Source of the DNA: Streptomyces sp. ISL-11
GTDB taxonomy: Bacteria > Actinomycetota > Actinomycetes > Streptomycetales > Streptomycetaceae
Direction: 5' to 3'
NCBI RefSeq assembly: GCF_018614525.1
Contig: NZ_JAGGOL010000009.1
Location: 1 to 64,000 of the forward strand
Length of the DNA stretch: 64,000 nucleotides
The number at the start of each line of letters is the position of its first letter. Position 1 is the first letter of the stretch. The translations under genes were made by a program, and so were the position numbers. A model generated the notes under the pieces. That model ran no database searches and was not told the DNA's origin. It saw only the letters and a list, made by a program, of their open reading frames with translations. This document shows, piece by piece, positions 34,686 through 43,308 of this stretch.

Positions 34686-35657
34686 TCAGAACGCCGCCCG
34701 GATCTCCCCCACGCGCTCCGCGCCGCCCAGCAGGGGGCTGTCGGCGATGCGGGCGAGGACGGGGGAGTCGACGCCCAGCAGTTCCAGGCCGCGGGCCAGG
34801 ACCGGGCCCATCGCCCGCATCGCACCGTCGTCGATCTTGAAGGCGAGGGCGCGGCCGTCCGGGAGCGCCACGGCCTGTACGGCTTCGGCGCCCATCTTCG
34901 ACAGGGCGCCCGGCACCTCGCGCATCAGCCAGGTGTCGGGGCGGCGGGAGCCGGCCACGTACTCGGGGTGGGCGCGCATCGCGTCCGCGACGCGGCGCTC
35001 GGGCGTGCCCGGCTCGGCGAGGACGAAGTTGCGGAAGGCGCGGGCCAGGCCGGTGAGGGAGATCGCCATCAGGGGCGCGCCGCAGCCGTCCGTACCGACG
35101 TGGGCGACGCGCTCGCCGCTCGCCGCCTCCACGGCCTGGAGGGCGAGCAGCTGGAGGGGGTGCTCGGGAGCGAGGTAGGAGTCCACCGGCCAGCCGTTGG
35201 CGACACAGACGGCGATCATGGCCGTGTGCTTGCCGGAGCAGTTCATCGTGACGCGGTGGCGGGAGTGGCCGGCCGCGAGGTAGGTCTCGGCCTCGGCCGG
35301 GTCCAGCGGCAGGTCCGGCGGGGTCTGGAGGGTGTCCTCGGCTATCTCGAACTCGGCGAGCATCTTCCGGACGAGATCGAGGTGGAACGTTTCCCCGGAG
35401 TGGCTCGCGGCCGCCAGCGCCAGCCGTTCGCCGGAGAGGTCCAGGCCGGCCCGCAGCACGGCGGCCGCCTGCATCGGCTTGTTCGCGGAGCGCGGGTAGA
35501 CCGGGGCGGCCGGATCGCCCAGCGACAGTTCCACACTGCCGTCGGCCGCCAGCACCACCAGCGAGCCGCGGTGGTGGCCCTCGACGAAGCCGGAACGCAC
35601 GACCTCGGCGAGGACCGGTCGTACGGCGGCGGGGGAGAGAGGTGTCGTGGAGGTCAT
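34686..35657 (-). CDS. R. etli-type (class 3) L-asparaginase
   Basis: The 323-residue enzyme belongs to PF06089. Characteristic segments are [31 protein letters not shown] (the SxxK-type nucleophile region), [14 protein letters not shown] and [21 protein letters not shown]. These thermolabile, sequence-unrelated asparaginases hydrolyse L-Asn to Asp and ammonia. The cysteines near CSGKH and DGCG fit the metal-binding residues described for the R. etli enzyme ReAV. It lies 43 bp from rsiG on the same strand and may share its promoter. Confidence 0.91.
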   Translation of the reverse strand: MTSTTPLSPAAVRPVLAEVVRSGFVEGHHRGSLVVLAADGSVELSLGDPAAPVYPRSANKPMQAAAVLRAGLDLSGERLALAAASHSGETFHLDLVRKMLAEFEIAEDTLQTPPDLPLDPAEAETYLAAGHSRHRVTMNCSGKHTAMIAVCVANGWPVDSYLAPEHPLQLLALQAVEAASGERVAHVGTDGCGAPLMAISLTGLARAFRNFVLAEPGTPERRVADAMRAHPEYVAGSRRPDTWLMREVPGALSKMGAEAVQAVALPDGRALAFKIDDGAMRAMGPVLARGLELLGVDSPVLARIADSPLLGGAERVGEIRAAF

Positions 35658-35700
35658 CGTCGGCCTTCCGGGGGAGGTGGTGCGGACCGCCCCCGGTGGA

Positions 35701-36291
35701 TCACGAGAGGAGGTCGTCTACTTGTGCTTCCCCTTCACGGTACCTGCGGGCGATCTCGGCACTGCAATCGTCGGCCGTCCGCTGGAGGTGCTGGCGGCGC
35801 ACCGAGACCCGCCGCTCGCAGGTCATCAGGCGGCGCATGCCCTCGTGCAGCTCGTGGTCGGTGCGGGCGCCGAGGTCGGAGAGCTCCACCTCGGACAGCA
35901 TGTCCTCGGCCAGCCGCCGGTACTCCTCGCTGTGCGGGGTCCGCAGCGTCACATGGCGGGCGGAGGAGCGCTGGGTGGACGGGTCGTCGGCGAGGATCTC
36001 CGACAGCCGGTCGACGACCAGCCGGGCCATGACCGGCGCCTCCGGCGAGGCCCGCCGCGACAGCTCCGCCCGCAGGATGTCGATGCGTCCCTGGAGCAGC
36101 CGCCGCACATAGCTCAGGTCCGCCTCGTCCCGCTGGGCGTCGCGGCGCAGCACCCGCACCTCCGCCAGGCGCAGCTCGTGCAGACTCCGCCCCGGGACGT
36201 CCGCCTGCCGGCCGGTGCGCTGGCTGGGCGGCCGGGGGTGCACGCTGTCGGCTGCCTTGAGCATGGGGCCGTCCTCAATGGGTGTGGTCAT
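35701..36291 (-). CDS. rsiG: RsiG, c-di-GMP-dependent anti-sigma factor of WhiG
   Basis: The 196-residue, mostly helical protein carries both copies of the c-di-GMP-binding motif E(x3)S(x2)R(x3)Q(x3)D. The first is E56-S60-R63-Q67-D71 (EADLSYVRRLLQGRID) and the second E159-S163-R166-Q170-D174 (ERRVSVRRQHLQRTAD). In Streptomyces RsiG holds sigma-WhiG inactive when loaded with a c-di-GMP dimer, so falling c-di-GMP releases WhiG and starts sporulation. The N-terminal 35 residues are disordered. All ligand residues are intact, so it should be functional. WhiG itself is elsewhere. Confidence 0.93.
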   Translation of the reverse strand: MTTPIEDGPMLKAADSVHPRPPSQRTGRQADVPGRSLHELRLAEVRVLRRDAQRDEADLSYVRRLLQGRIDILRAELSRRASPEAPVMARLVVDRLSEILADDPSTQRSSARHVTLRTPHSEEYRRLAEDMLSEVELSDLGARTDHELHEGMRRLMTCERRVSVRRQHLQRTADDCSAEIARRYREGEAQVDDLLS

Positions 36292-36439
36292 GCGTTTCCG
36301 TTCCCCTCGGGCGGTGGGCGTCCCGGGTCACGTTGCCCGCATAAGCACCGCCTGCACGCATCGTGCCACTCAGTGAGGCCCGGGCGCAGGGTCCCGGCAC
36401 CCGAACGGCCCTGGATGGACGCACGGCATCATGGTCCGT

Positions 36440-36865
36440 ATGCGTGCAGTGGTGCAGAGAGTGGACGGGGCGGCCGTCGTCGTCGACGGCGAGACCGTAG
36501 GGGAGATCATCGGACAAGGGCTCTGCGTCCTTGTCGGAGTGACACATGAGGACACCCGGGAGAAGGCCGCGCAGCTCGCCCGCAAGCTGTGGTCCGTACG
36601 GGTTCTTGAGGACGAGAAGTCCTGTTCGGATGTGGGAGCACCGTTGCTGGTGATCTCCCAGTTCACTCTCTACGGTGACGCCCGTAAGGGGCGGCGCCCC
36701 ACGTGGAACGCGGCTGCCCCCGGCGGGGTGGCGGAGCCTCTGGTCGAGGAGGTCGTCGCTCAGCTCCGCGCGCTGGGCGCGCATGTGGAGACAGGGCGCT
36801 TCGGCGCCGACATGAAGGTGTCGTTGACGAACAACGGTCCCTTCACGGTCCTGATCGAGGTCTGA
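36440..36865 (+). CDS. dtd: D-aminoacyl-tRNA deacylase
   Basis: The 141-residue protein starts at ATG 36440 (MRAVVQRV), which matches the usual N-terminus; ATG 36431 in frame adds three residues. The active-site loops [15 protein letters not shown] and [11 protein letters not shown] (the NxGP cross-subunit motif) are complete. The homodimer removes D-amino acids, and glycine mischarged on tRNA-Ala, from tRNA. It converges on ygfZ across a hairpin. Confidence 0.95.
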   Translation: MRAVVQRVDGAAVVVDGETVGEIIGQGLCVLVGVTHEDTREKAAQLARKLWSVRVLEDEKSCSDVGAPLLVISQFTLYGDARKGRRPTWNAAAPGGVAEPLVEEVVAQLRALGAHVETGRFGADMKVSLTNNGPFTVLIEV

Positions 36866-36894
36866 GCCCGGCACGGCTCCGCAGGGCCCGCCGT

Positions 36895-36962
36895 CGCGGC
36901 GGGAGGGAAAGCGCGGGAGGGAAGCGCGGGAGGGAAAGCGCGGCGCCTCCCCTCCCGCCGCG
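36895..36962. terminator. Terminator hairpin with an internal tandem repeat
   Basis: CGCGGCGGGAGG (36895-36906) pairs with CCTCCCGCCGCG (36951-36962). The loop holds three tandem copies of a GCGGGAGGGAAAGC-like unit (about 36899-36937). It lies between convergent dtd and ygfZ and probably terminates both. Confidence 0.68.
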
Positions 36963-36968
36963 GAGCGG

Positions 36969-37952
36969 CTACGGCTCGACCACGACCTCCTGCGAGGCCG
37001 CCGTCCCCTCGCCCACCAGCAGCGGAGCGTCCACCGGGACGTTCCGCTTCACCAGGGCCAGGGCGATCGGCCCCAGCTCGTGGTGGCGGGCCGAGGTGGT
37101 CACGAAGCCCAGCTGGCGACCCTCCGGGCCGTCCGAGGCCAGCCGCACGGCGGTCCCGTGCCCGGGCAGCGACACCTCGCTGCCGTCCAGGTGCAGGAAG
37201 ACCAGCCGGCGCGGCGGCTTGCCGAGGTTGTGGACGCGGGCGACGGTCTCCTGGCCGCGGTAGCAGCCCTTCTGGAGGTGGACCGCCGTGCCGATCCAGC
37301 CCAGCTCGTGCGGGATGGTGCGGTGGTCGGTCTCCAGGCCCACCCGCGGGCGGTGCGCCTCGACGCGCAGCGCCTCGTACGCCAGGACGCCCACCGCCGG
37401 GCCGTGCGTGCCGGCGAACTCCTCCAGCCGCTCGCGCGGCAGGAACAGGTCGCGGCCGTGCGCCGTCTCGCGCACCGGCACCCCGTCGGGCGCCTCGCCG
37501 ATCGAGCCCGCCGGCAGGTGGACGACCGCGAGGTCGTCCGTGCGGTCGGCGACCTCGACCCGGTAGAAGAACTTCATGCTCTCCAGGTACGCGATGAGCT
37601 CGCCCTGGGTGCCCGGCTCCACGTGGATCCAGGTCGTCTCCCCGTCGTCGACCAGGTAGAGCGCGTGCTCGATGTGACCGTTGGCGGAGAGGACCAGCGC
37701 CTCCGTGGCCTGCCCGGGCGGCAGCTCGCTCACGTGCTGGGTGATGAGCAGGTGCAGCCAGCTCAGCCGGTCGGCGCCGGTGACGGTGACGACCCCGCGG
37801 TGCGAGAGGTCGACGAAACCGGTCCCGCCGGCGAGCGCGCGCTGCTCGCGGAAGAGATCGCCGTAGTGCGCGGCGACGCCTTCGTCCGGGCCCTCGGCAC
37901 CGACGGCACCGGGCAGCGACAGCAGCGGGCTGGCTTTCGATTGACGCAGCAT
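36969..37952 (-). CDS. ygfZ: Folate-binding protein YgfZ (iron-sulfur maintenance)
   Basis: The 327-residue GcvT-like protein has the diagnostic motif KGCYRGQETVARVHN, whose Cys is the conserved YgfZ residue, and the folate-fold segments GVVTVTGADRLSWLHLLITQHV and LSANGHIEHALYLV. YgfZ uses tetrahydrofolate to support activity of some Fe-S enzymes. It follows nur by 10 bp on the same strand and is probably co-transcribed. Confidence 0.93.
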   Translation of the reverse strand: MLRQSKASPLLSLPGAVGAEGPDEGVAAHYGDLFREQRALAGGTGFVDLSHRGVVTVTGADRLSWLHLLITQHVSELPPGQATEALVLSANGHIEHALYLVDDGETTWIHVEPGTQGELIAYLESMKFFYRVEVADRTDDLAVVHLPAGSIGEAPDGVPVRETAHGRDLFLPRERLEEFAGTHGPAVGVLAYEALRVEAHRPRVGLETDHRTIPHELGWIGTAVHLQKGCYRGQETVARVHNLGKPPRRLVFLHLDGSEVSLPGHGTAVRLASDGPEGRQLGFVTTSARHHELGPIALALVKRNVPVDAPLLVGEGTAASQEVVVEP

Positions 37953-37962
37953 GCGGACAAGC

Positions 37963-38466
37963 CTACGACCCGTCCGCCACCGTCTCCGAAGAGCCGTCGC
38001 CGCCGGCGGATCCCGTGGCCTTCCCGGAGCCGGCCGGGGCGCCCCCGCCCTTCGCCGCGCAGTCGGCGCACCGCCCGAAGATGGCGAAGTGCTTCATGTC
38101 CGTCTCGAAGCCGAACGCCTCGCGCAGCTGCTCCGTGAACGGCCCCGCCACCGACAGATCGGCCTCGATGACACCCGTGCAGTCCCGGCACACCAGGTGT
38201 ATGTGGTGGTGCCGGTCGGCGAGATGGTAGGTGGGCGCGCCGTGCCCGAGGTGGGCGTGGCTGACCAGCCCCAGCTCCTCCAGCAACTCCAGGGTCCGGT
38301 AGACCGTGGAGATGTTGACGCCGCCCGCGGTCCTGCGGACCTCGGTGAGGATGTCGTCCGGCGTCGCGTGCTCCAGCCGGTCGACCGCCTCCAGGACGAG
38401 CTGGCGCTGCGGGGTCAGCCGGTACCCGCGCTTACGGAGATCGCTCTGCCAGTCGGTGTCCACCAC
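37963..38466 (-). CDS. nur: Nickel-responsive Fur-family repressor Nur
   Basis: The 167-residue protein matches Streptomyces Nur. The HTH is LTPQRQLVLEAVDRLEHATPDDIL and INSTVYRTL-like (NISTVYRTLELLEELGLVSH). Ligand positions agree exactly with those described for S. coelicolor Nur: His33, His86, His88 and His90 (M-site), His70, His72 and His126 (Ni-site), and Cys93/96 with Cys133/136. It represses nickel uptake and sodF-type genes when nickel is plentiful. It lies between an ABC metal-type transporter operon and ygfZ, all leftward. The C-terminal Gly/Ser tail is longer than usual. Confidence 0.92.
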   Translation of the reverse strand: MVDTDWQSDLRKRGYRLTPQRQLVLEAVDRLEHATPDDILTEVRRTAGGVNISTVYRTLELLEELGLVSHAHLGHGAPTYHLADRHHHIHLVCRDCTGVIEADLSVAGPFTEQLREAFGFETDMKHFAIFGRCADCAAKGGGAPAGSGKATGSAGGDGSSETVADGS

Positions 38467-38513
38467 ACCACCAGTCTAGGCAGCGCGGGCCGGTGGCACC
38501 TCCGTCGGATACG

Positions 38514-39551
38514 TCAGATATCAGTGCGTACCCCCTTCAGATATCCGGCGAGTGCGGCGATGGCCGCGGGGTTGCGGGGGCTCTCGACCAGATCGACGTA
38601 GTCGAGGACGAAGATGCGGTCGTTCTTGACCGCCGAGACATTGGCGAGCGGCGGGTAGGACTTCAGGAACTCCCGCTTCCGCTCGGCACTGACGTCACCG
38701 TAGTTGTTGATCACGATCACGTCGGGGTCGCGGTCCACGACCGTCTCCCAGCTGACCGTCGTCCAGGAGTCCTTGAGGTCCTTCATCACGTGGTCGCCGC
38801 CGGCCTTGGTGATGATGTCGTGCGGCCCGGCGAAGGCACCGGAGGTCACCGGCTTGTCCCGGCCGTCGTCGTAGAGGAAGACGGAGGGCTTCTTCCCGCC
38901 CGCGGGCACCCGCGCCCGCGCGTCCGCGACCTGCTGACGGAAACCGGCGATCAGCTTCGCGGCCCGGTCCTCGACGTCGAAGACCTTCCCCAGCGTCTCC
39001 AGGCCGGTGTAGAGCGCCTCCAGCGGCGGCATCACGCCGCGCGAGCTGCCCGAGCCGCCGTTGTGGCAGGACTCGGTGAGCACGTACGAGCCGATGCCGA
39101 GCTTCTTCAGCGAGGCGGGGGTGAAGTTGTTGCCCTCGCCGAAGCCGTAGTTCCAGCCGGCGAAGACCAGGTCCGCCCGTGCGTCCAGGACGATCTCCTT
39201 GGTGATCTCCTTCTTGGACAGCCACTTCACCTTCTGGTAGCCGCCCTTCCACGGCACCGCCGCTTCACGGTCGTCGCGAGCGCTCCTGTAGTCCGGCGCC
39301 ACATAGCCCGCCATGCGGTCCTCCAGCCCCAGCGCGAACATGACCTCCGCGATGCCGACGTCATTGGTGACCACGCGCTCCGGCGCCTTGTCGTACGTCG
39401 TCCTCACCCCGCAGTTCTCGACGGTCACCGGATAGTGGCCCGAGGCCCCGTCCCCGGTCTCCCGGGTGTCCGGGACCTTCGCGCCGCAGCCGGCCAGGGC
39501 GACGGCGCAGAGCAGGGCGAGCGCGGTACGTGCGGCGGTACGGGCGTCCAT
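38514..39551 (-). CDS. Periplasmic-binding-type lipoprotein of a FecCD/BtuCD-like transporter
   Basis: The 345-residue protein has a lipobox (VALAGC at about residue 22) and the class III binding-protein fold (PERVVTNDVGIAEVMFALGLEDRMAGYV; DPDVIVINNYGDV). It belongs to the family for siderophores, haem, cobalamin or chelated metals. The cysteines in VENCGVRTTY and ESCHNGGSG are unusual and may form a disulfide. It is the third gene after the permease and ATPase, 47 bp upstream of nur, which hints at a metal (possibly nickel-chelate) substrate; this is inference. Confidence 0.84.
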   Translation of the reverse strand: MDARTAARTALALLCAVALAGCGAKVPDTRETGDGASGHYPVTVENCGVRTTYDKAPERVVTNDVGIAEVMFALGLEDRMAGYVAPDYRSARDDREAAVPWKGGYQKVKWLSKKEITKEIVLDARADLVFAGWNYGFGEGNNFTPASLKKLGIGSYVLTESCHNGGSGSSRGVMPPLEALYTGLETLGKVFDVEDRAAKLIAGFRQQVADARARVPAGGKKPSVFLYDDGRDKPVTSGAFAGPHDIITKAGGDHVMKDLKDSWTTVSWETVVDRDPDVIVINNYGDVSAERKREFLKSYPPLANVSAVKNDRIFVLDYVDLVESPRNPAAIAALAGYLKGVRTDI

Positions 39552-39566
39552 GAGCGGGCGGCGTCC

Positions 39567-40346
39567 TTACGGAGTCGGGGTGGGGAGGCGGTCGAACAGC
39601 AGGCGCGGGGCGCCGGACTCGGGATGCGGCACGCGGTGCGCCCGTACGCCGAAGACGCCGGCGAGCAGCTCGGCGGTCAGCACGTCCGCCGGCGGGCCGG
39701 ACGCGACGACGCGGCCGCCGGCGAGGACGTACAGCACGTCGCAGTGGGTGGCGGCCAGGTTCAGGTCGTGCAGCGCGGCCAGCACCGTCAGTCCCGCGCC
39801 GCGCACCAGTGCCAGGACGTCCAACTGCTGGGCGATGTCCAGGTGGTTGGTGGGCTCGTCCAGGACCAGCACGCTCGGCTCCTGGGCCAGCGCGCGGGCG
39901 ATCAGCACCCGCTGCTTCTCACCGCCCGACAGGGTCGGGAAGCTCCGCCCGGCCAGGTGCGCCCCGCCGACCCGCTCCAGGGCCGCCGCGCAGATCTCCG
40001 CGTCGCGCGCCGTGGCCCGCCCGGCGCCGCTCTGGTGCGGCAGCCGCCCCATCGCGACGACCTCGCCCGCGGTGAAGTCGAACTCGCTCGCCGACTCCTG
40101 CGGCAGCGCCGCCAGCCTGCGCGCGCCCTCGCGCGGGCTCAGCGCGCGCAGGTCGTCGCCGCCCAGCCGGACCACGCCCGCCGAGGGGCGCAGCGCCCGG
40201 TAGACACAGCGCAACAGGGTCGACTTCCCGCTGCCGTTGGGGCCGATCAGCCCGACGAAGGTGCCGCTGCCGGCCTCCAGCGCGATGTCCGCCAGCAGGC
40301 GGGTGCCCGCGACGTCGACCGCCACGTCCTCGATCTCGACCCGCAT
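39567..40346 (-). CDS. ATP-binding protein of the FecCD/BtuCD-like transporter
   Basis: This 259-residue ATPase has Walker A GPNGSGKSTLL, the Q-loop at LPQESASEFDFTAGEVVAMGR, signature LSGGEKQR, Walker B VLVLDEPTNHLD and H-loop ALHDLNLAATHCD. These are characteristic of the iron-siderophore/B12 importer subfamily (FepC/BtuD). It starts 2 bp after the permease stop, so the two are coupled. Confidence 0.93.
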   Translation of the reverse strand: MRVEIEDVAVDVAGTRLLADIALEAGSGTFVGLIGPNGSGKSTLLRCVYRALRPSAGVVRLGGDDLRALSPREGARRLAALPQESASEFDFTAGEVVAMGRLPHQSGAGRATARDAEICAAALERVGGAHLAGRSFPTLSGGEKQRVLIARALAQEPSVLVLDEPTNHLDIAQQLDVLALVRGAGLTVLAALHDLNLAATHCDVLYVLAGGRVVASGPPADVLTAELLAGVFGVRAHRVPHPESGAPRLLFDRLPTPTP

Positions 40347-40348
40347 CG

Positions 40349-41440
40349 CTACGCTCCTCCGAGGACATGGCCGCGGCGGCGCATGAGCACCACGAAGGCC
40401 GGTACGCCGATGATCGCGGTGATGGCGCCGACGGGCAGCTCGACGGGTGCCAGCAGCGTCCGCGAGACGACGTCGACCCACACCAGCAGGACCGCGCCCA
40501 GCAGCGGTGCCACGGCCAGCACCCGCCGGTGGTCGGCGCCGACGAGCATGCGCGTGATGTGCGGGACCATCAGGCCCACGAAGCCGATCGCGCCGCTGAC
40601 GGCGACGACGGCGCCGGTGACGGCGGCCGCGACGACGAACAGCCGGCGCCGCAGCCGGTCGGGGTCCACGCCGAGCGCGGCGGCCGTCTCGTCGCCCATG
40701 GCCAGGGCGTTGAGGCCGCGAGCCGTCCACAGCAGGTGGCCCAGCCCCGCCAGTACGACGCCCGCGGCGATCGGCACCGACGACCAGGTGGCGCCGCCGA
40801 GGCTGCCGAGCAGCCACATCATCGCCGAGCGGGCGGCCTCGCCGCGGTCGGCGCTGAAGACCATCAAGGTGGTGACGGCGGAGAAGCCGTAGTACATCGC
40901 GGAGCCGGTCAGCACCAGCCGCAGCGGCGTCAGCCCGTGCGCGGTGCGGGCGGCCGCGTACACGAGCAGCATGGCGGCGAGCGCCGAGGCGAACGCGGCG
41001 CCCGACAGTGCCCAGACGCCCAGCGAACCCAGCGCGCCGAAGAGCAGCACGGCGTTCGCGCCCACGGCCGCGCCGGAGGAGATGCCGAGGACGAACGGGT
41101 CGGCGAGGGCGTTGCGGACCATGGCCTGCACGGCCACACCGATCGCGGCCAGGCCCGCGCCGACGACGGCGGCCAGCAGGGCGCGCGGGAAGCGCAGCTC
41201 CCACACGATGGTGTAGGCGGAGACCTCGTCGGGCGCGATGGTCCCGCCGGTCAGGCCCGCCCGCAGGTAGCGCAGCGTCTCGGCCCAGGTCACCCCGGCC
41301 GCGCCGAGGCCCACCCCGCAGCAGAGGGAGACCAGCAGGGCGACGGCCAGCCCGGCGACGAGCGGGACCAGCGGCCACCGCCGCGGTGGTGGCGGCCCGC
41401 CGGTGGCCCGGGGGACGGCGGTCTGGGAGGTGGTTGCCAC
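40349..41440 (-). CDS. FecCD-type permease
   Basis: The 363-residue permease starts at GTG 41440, chosen because further upstream frames cross the palindromic promoter element. About ten membrane segments are visible, with the family motifs GVAVQAMVRNALADPFVLGISSGAAVGAN and GAIGFVGLMVPHITRMLVG. FecCD/BtuC dimers move Fe-siderophores, haem, cobalamin or other metal chelates. It is the first gene of the leftward operon permease-ATPase-binding protein, followed by nur and ygfZ. Confidence 0.92.
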   Translation of the reverse strand: MATTSQTAVPRATGGPPPPRRWPLVPLVAGLAVALLVSLCCGVGLGAAGVTWAETLRYLRAGLTGGTIAPDEVSAYTIVWELRFPRALLAAVVGAGLAAIGVAVQAMVRNALADPFVLGISSGAAVGANAVLLFGALGSLGVWALSGAAFASALAAMLLVYAAARTAHGLTPLRLVLTGSAMYYGFSAVTTLMVFSADRGEAARSAMMWLLGSLGGATWSSVPIAAGVVLAGLGHLLWTARGLNALAMGDETAAALGVDPDRLRRRLFVVAAAVTGAVVAVSGAIGFVGLMVPHITRMLVGADHRRVLAVAPLLGAVLLVWVDVVSRTLLAPVELPVGAITAIIGVPAFVVLMRRRGHVLGGA

Positions 41441-41473
41441 GAGCGCGGTACGCCTTCGCCTCGGGCCGCGTCC

Positions 41474-41491
41474 GTACGTAGTGCTACGTAC
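41474..41491 (-). promoter_or_regulatory. Palindrome in the transporter promoter
   Basis: GTACGTAG (41474-41481) and CTACGTAC (41484-41491) form a perfect 8-bp inverted repeat around TG, 34 bp upstream of the chosen GTG. It is a candidate operator. It does not match the known Nur consensus (TTGCAA-type repeats) or an iron-box (TTAGGTTAGGCT), so the regulator is unknown. No riboswitch was recognised in 41492-41712. Confidence 0.5.
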
Positions 41492-41712
41492 CGAGGAGGC
41501 GGCCCGGGGCGGGGAGCGTCCGGGTCTCCCCTCGCAGTCCACGGCGAGTTGTGCGGGGAGCGCACGCCGCCGTGGGTGATCGGGCTCGCGGCACGTGTGG
41601 CCGCCTACCGTTGCGGGTCAGCGCCGGATTTTGACCGGACTTCTCCCACGGGGCGCGGTGAGGGCGATGCCGCCCTCAGGGTTCTCAGGAGTCTCGGGAG
41701 TTCCCTGGGAAC

Positions 41713-42309
41713 TCAGGAGCTCTCGGGGTTGTACGGCGTGCCGTCCGGGTTGAAGAAGGCGACGCCGTCCGGCATGTCGTCGGGCAGGCTCTGCGCCCAC
41801 TCCTGAAGGCCGGCGATCTTCTTCAGGTGCGCCGACATGTAGGGGCGCAGCGGGACCTCGGGGGTCGCCTTCTCGCCGACCCACATCAGGTCGCCCTTGA
41901 CGTAGCCGTACAGGCGCTTGCCGCCGGAGTACGGGCCGGACGCCTCGGTGCGGGCGACGGCGTCCGTGGCCAGGTCGATCTGCGGCTTCTGGTCGGCCAG
42001 CTCGCCGTACCAGACCTCGGCCACACCGGCGTCGCGGACCATGACGATCTCCAGCTTGCGGTCCTTGTCGATCCGCCAGTAGCCGCTCTCGGTCTCCAGC
42101 GGGCGGACCATCTTGCCCTCGGCGTCGAGCACCCAGCTGTGGGACGTGTACTCCAGGAAGTCACGGCCGTCGTGGGTGAAGACGACCTCCTGCCCGAAGT
42201 TGCACTTCTCGGTGCCCGGGAAGTCGGCGACGCCCGCGCCTTCCCACTTGCCGAGGAGGAAGACCAGGGGGACGAGGTCCGGGTGGAGGTCGGACGGAAT
42301 CTCGATCAT
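41713..42309 (-). CDS. Nitrobindin-like haem-binding beta-barrel protein
   Basis: The 198-residue protein has the family signature LLGKWEGAGVADFP (GxWxGxG) near the N-terminus. It continues with FTHDGRDFLEYTSHSWVLD, ETESGYWRI and a His in the C-terminal half (MSAHLKKIAG), matching the nitrobindin/THAP4-like fold. Such proteins bind ferric haem and handle nitric oxide or peroxynitrite. The C-terminus (VAFFNPDGTPYNPESS) is usual for actinobacterial members. The start is ATG 42309. Confidence 0.83.
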   Translation of the reverse strand: MIEIPSDLHPDLVPLVFLLGKWEGAGVADFPGTEKCNFGQEVVFTHDGRDFLEYTSHSWVLDAEGKMVRPLETESGYWRIDKDRKLEIVMVRDAGVAEVWYGELADQKPQIDLATDAVARTEASGPYSGGKRLYGYVKGDLMWVGEKATPEVPLRPYMSAHLKKIAGLQEWAQSLPDDMPDGVAFFNPDGTPYNPESS

Positions 42310-42350
42310 GGGAGCTCAGGCGATCTGTAGGGAGACGGACAACGACACGG

Positions 42351-42452
42351 TCAGCGCTGGCCCTGGTACAGCTTCTTCCAGGTCAGGCCGGCGAACGCGA
42401 GAACGCCGACGACGACCAGAATCAGCAGGGCGGTGAAGAATGCCTCAAGCAC
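42351..42452 (-). CDS. Small single-TM protein, 33 aa
   Basis: A 34-codon frame from GTG 42452 to TGA 42351 encodes VLEAFFTALLILVVVGV, continuing through a hydrophobic segment to LTWKKLYQGQR. It thus has one membrane helix with a basic C-terminal tail (positive inside). A good ribosome-binding site (gaggag) lies about 9 nt upstream. It is too short for normal ORF calls but has clear coding character; I believe similar ORFs occur at this place in other Streptomyces. Function unknown. Confidence 0.66.
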   Translation of the reverse strand: MLEAFFTALLILVVVGVLAFAGLTWKKLYQGQR

Positions 42453-42579
42453 GAGCGCGCTCCTCGGTCGGAGTGAGGGTGGACGGACCGGTGCCGAGTC
42501 TAGTCGGAGCCGTCCGGAGCGGCGCTGTGAGGTCGATCGTCCCGGGCGGCACCGCGGGAACGCCCCCTAGAGTGATCGC

Positions 42580-42948
42580 ATGGCGTACAAGAAGCTCGTG
42601 ATCAAGGTGACGGCGGGGACGGACGCGCCCGAGCGGTGCTCGCAGGCGTTCACGGTGGCGGCGGTCGCCGTCGCGAGCGGCGTCGAGGTGTCGCTGTGGC
42701 TGACCGGTGAGTCGTCGTGGTTCGCGCTGCCGGGCCGGGCGGCGGAGTTCCAGCTGCCGCACGCGGCGCCGCTGCCGGACCTGATGGAGGGCATCCGGAT
42801 GGGCGGCGGCATGATCACCGTGTGCACGCAGTGCGCGGCGCGGCGGGACATCGAGGAGAAGGACCTGATCGAGGGCGCGCGGATCGCCGGCGCGCAGGTG
42901 TTCGTCAGCGAGATCATGGCGGACGGCGTGCAGGCGCTCGTCTACTGA
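42580..42948 (+). CDS. DsrE-family protein
   Basis: The 122-residue protein is a DsrE/DsrF-like fold (PF02635): AYKKLVIKVTAGTDAPERCSQAF at the start, VSLWLTGESSW in the middle and TVCTQCAARRDI with two Cys, then GAQVFVSEIMADGVQALVY. DsrE proteins carry sulfur as cysteine persulfide. Its nearness to the sulfurtransferase and DUF1416 genes fits a sulfur-transfer role. The start is ATG 42580. Confidence 0.82.
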   Translation: MAYKKLVIKVTAGTDAPERCSQAFTVAAVAVASGVEVSLWLTGESSWFALPGRAAEFQLPHAAPLPDLMEGIRMGGGMITVCTQCAARRDIEEKDLIEGARIAGAQVFVSEIMADGVQALVY

Positions 42949-42961
42949 CCGGGGCGCCCGG

Positions 42962-43246
42962 CTACTGATCGCGCTCCTGATCCTGCGACCTGGGCCGGCG
43001 CTTGCCGTCCAGTTCGTCCCACCACTCGTCCGACTTCGCGTCGCCCGAGGGATCGTCCCACCAGCGGTCGTCCGGGCCCCTGCGGTTGGCCATGATGGCC
43101 GCCACGGGCGGGATCACCATCGCCACCAGGCACATCGCCACGGCGGCGGGCACCGACCACAGGCGCACCACGGCCCACGCCAGGACGAACAGGCCGATGC
43201 AGGTGCCCATCATGGCGAAGTACCAGTGGCGACGCCGCGCGTACAT
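42962..43246 (-). CDS. DUF3099 membrane protein
   Basis: The 94-residue protein from ATG 43246 has two membrane segments (WYFAMMGTCIGLFVLAWAVV and VPAAVAMCLVAMVIPPVAAIM) after the basic start MYARRRH, and an acidic Trp-rich tail (DDRWWDDPSGD, DEWWDEL). This is the actinobacterial DUF3099 family of unknown function. It converges on the DsrE-family gene. Confidence 0.85.
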   Translation of the reverse strand: MYARRRHWYFAMMGTCIGLFVLAWAVVRLWSVPAAVAMCLVAMVIPPVAAIMANRRGPDDRWWDDPSGDAKSDEWWDELDGKRRPRSQDQERDQ

Positions 43247-43308
43247 GCTTCCACGGTACGACCGGTCGCGGGCGGTGCGAAGGGGCGACCGCGCGCGGGA
43301 CCACGGCG

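Noticed and set aside
36899-36937. Tandem GCGGGAGGGAAAGC repeats as a regulatory iteron
   Set aside because: They lie in the loop of a terminator between convergent genes with no plasmid or replication gene near, so simple slippage is the better explanation.
41543-41712. Cobalamin riboswitch before the FecCD-type operon
   Set aside because: No B12-box or matching conserved core could be found by eye; only generic G/C stems are present.
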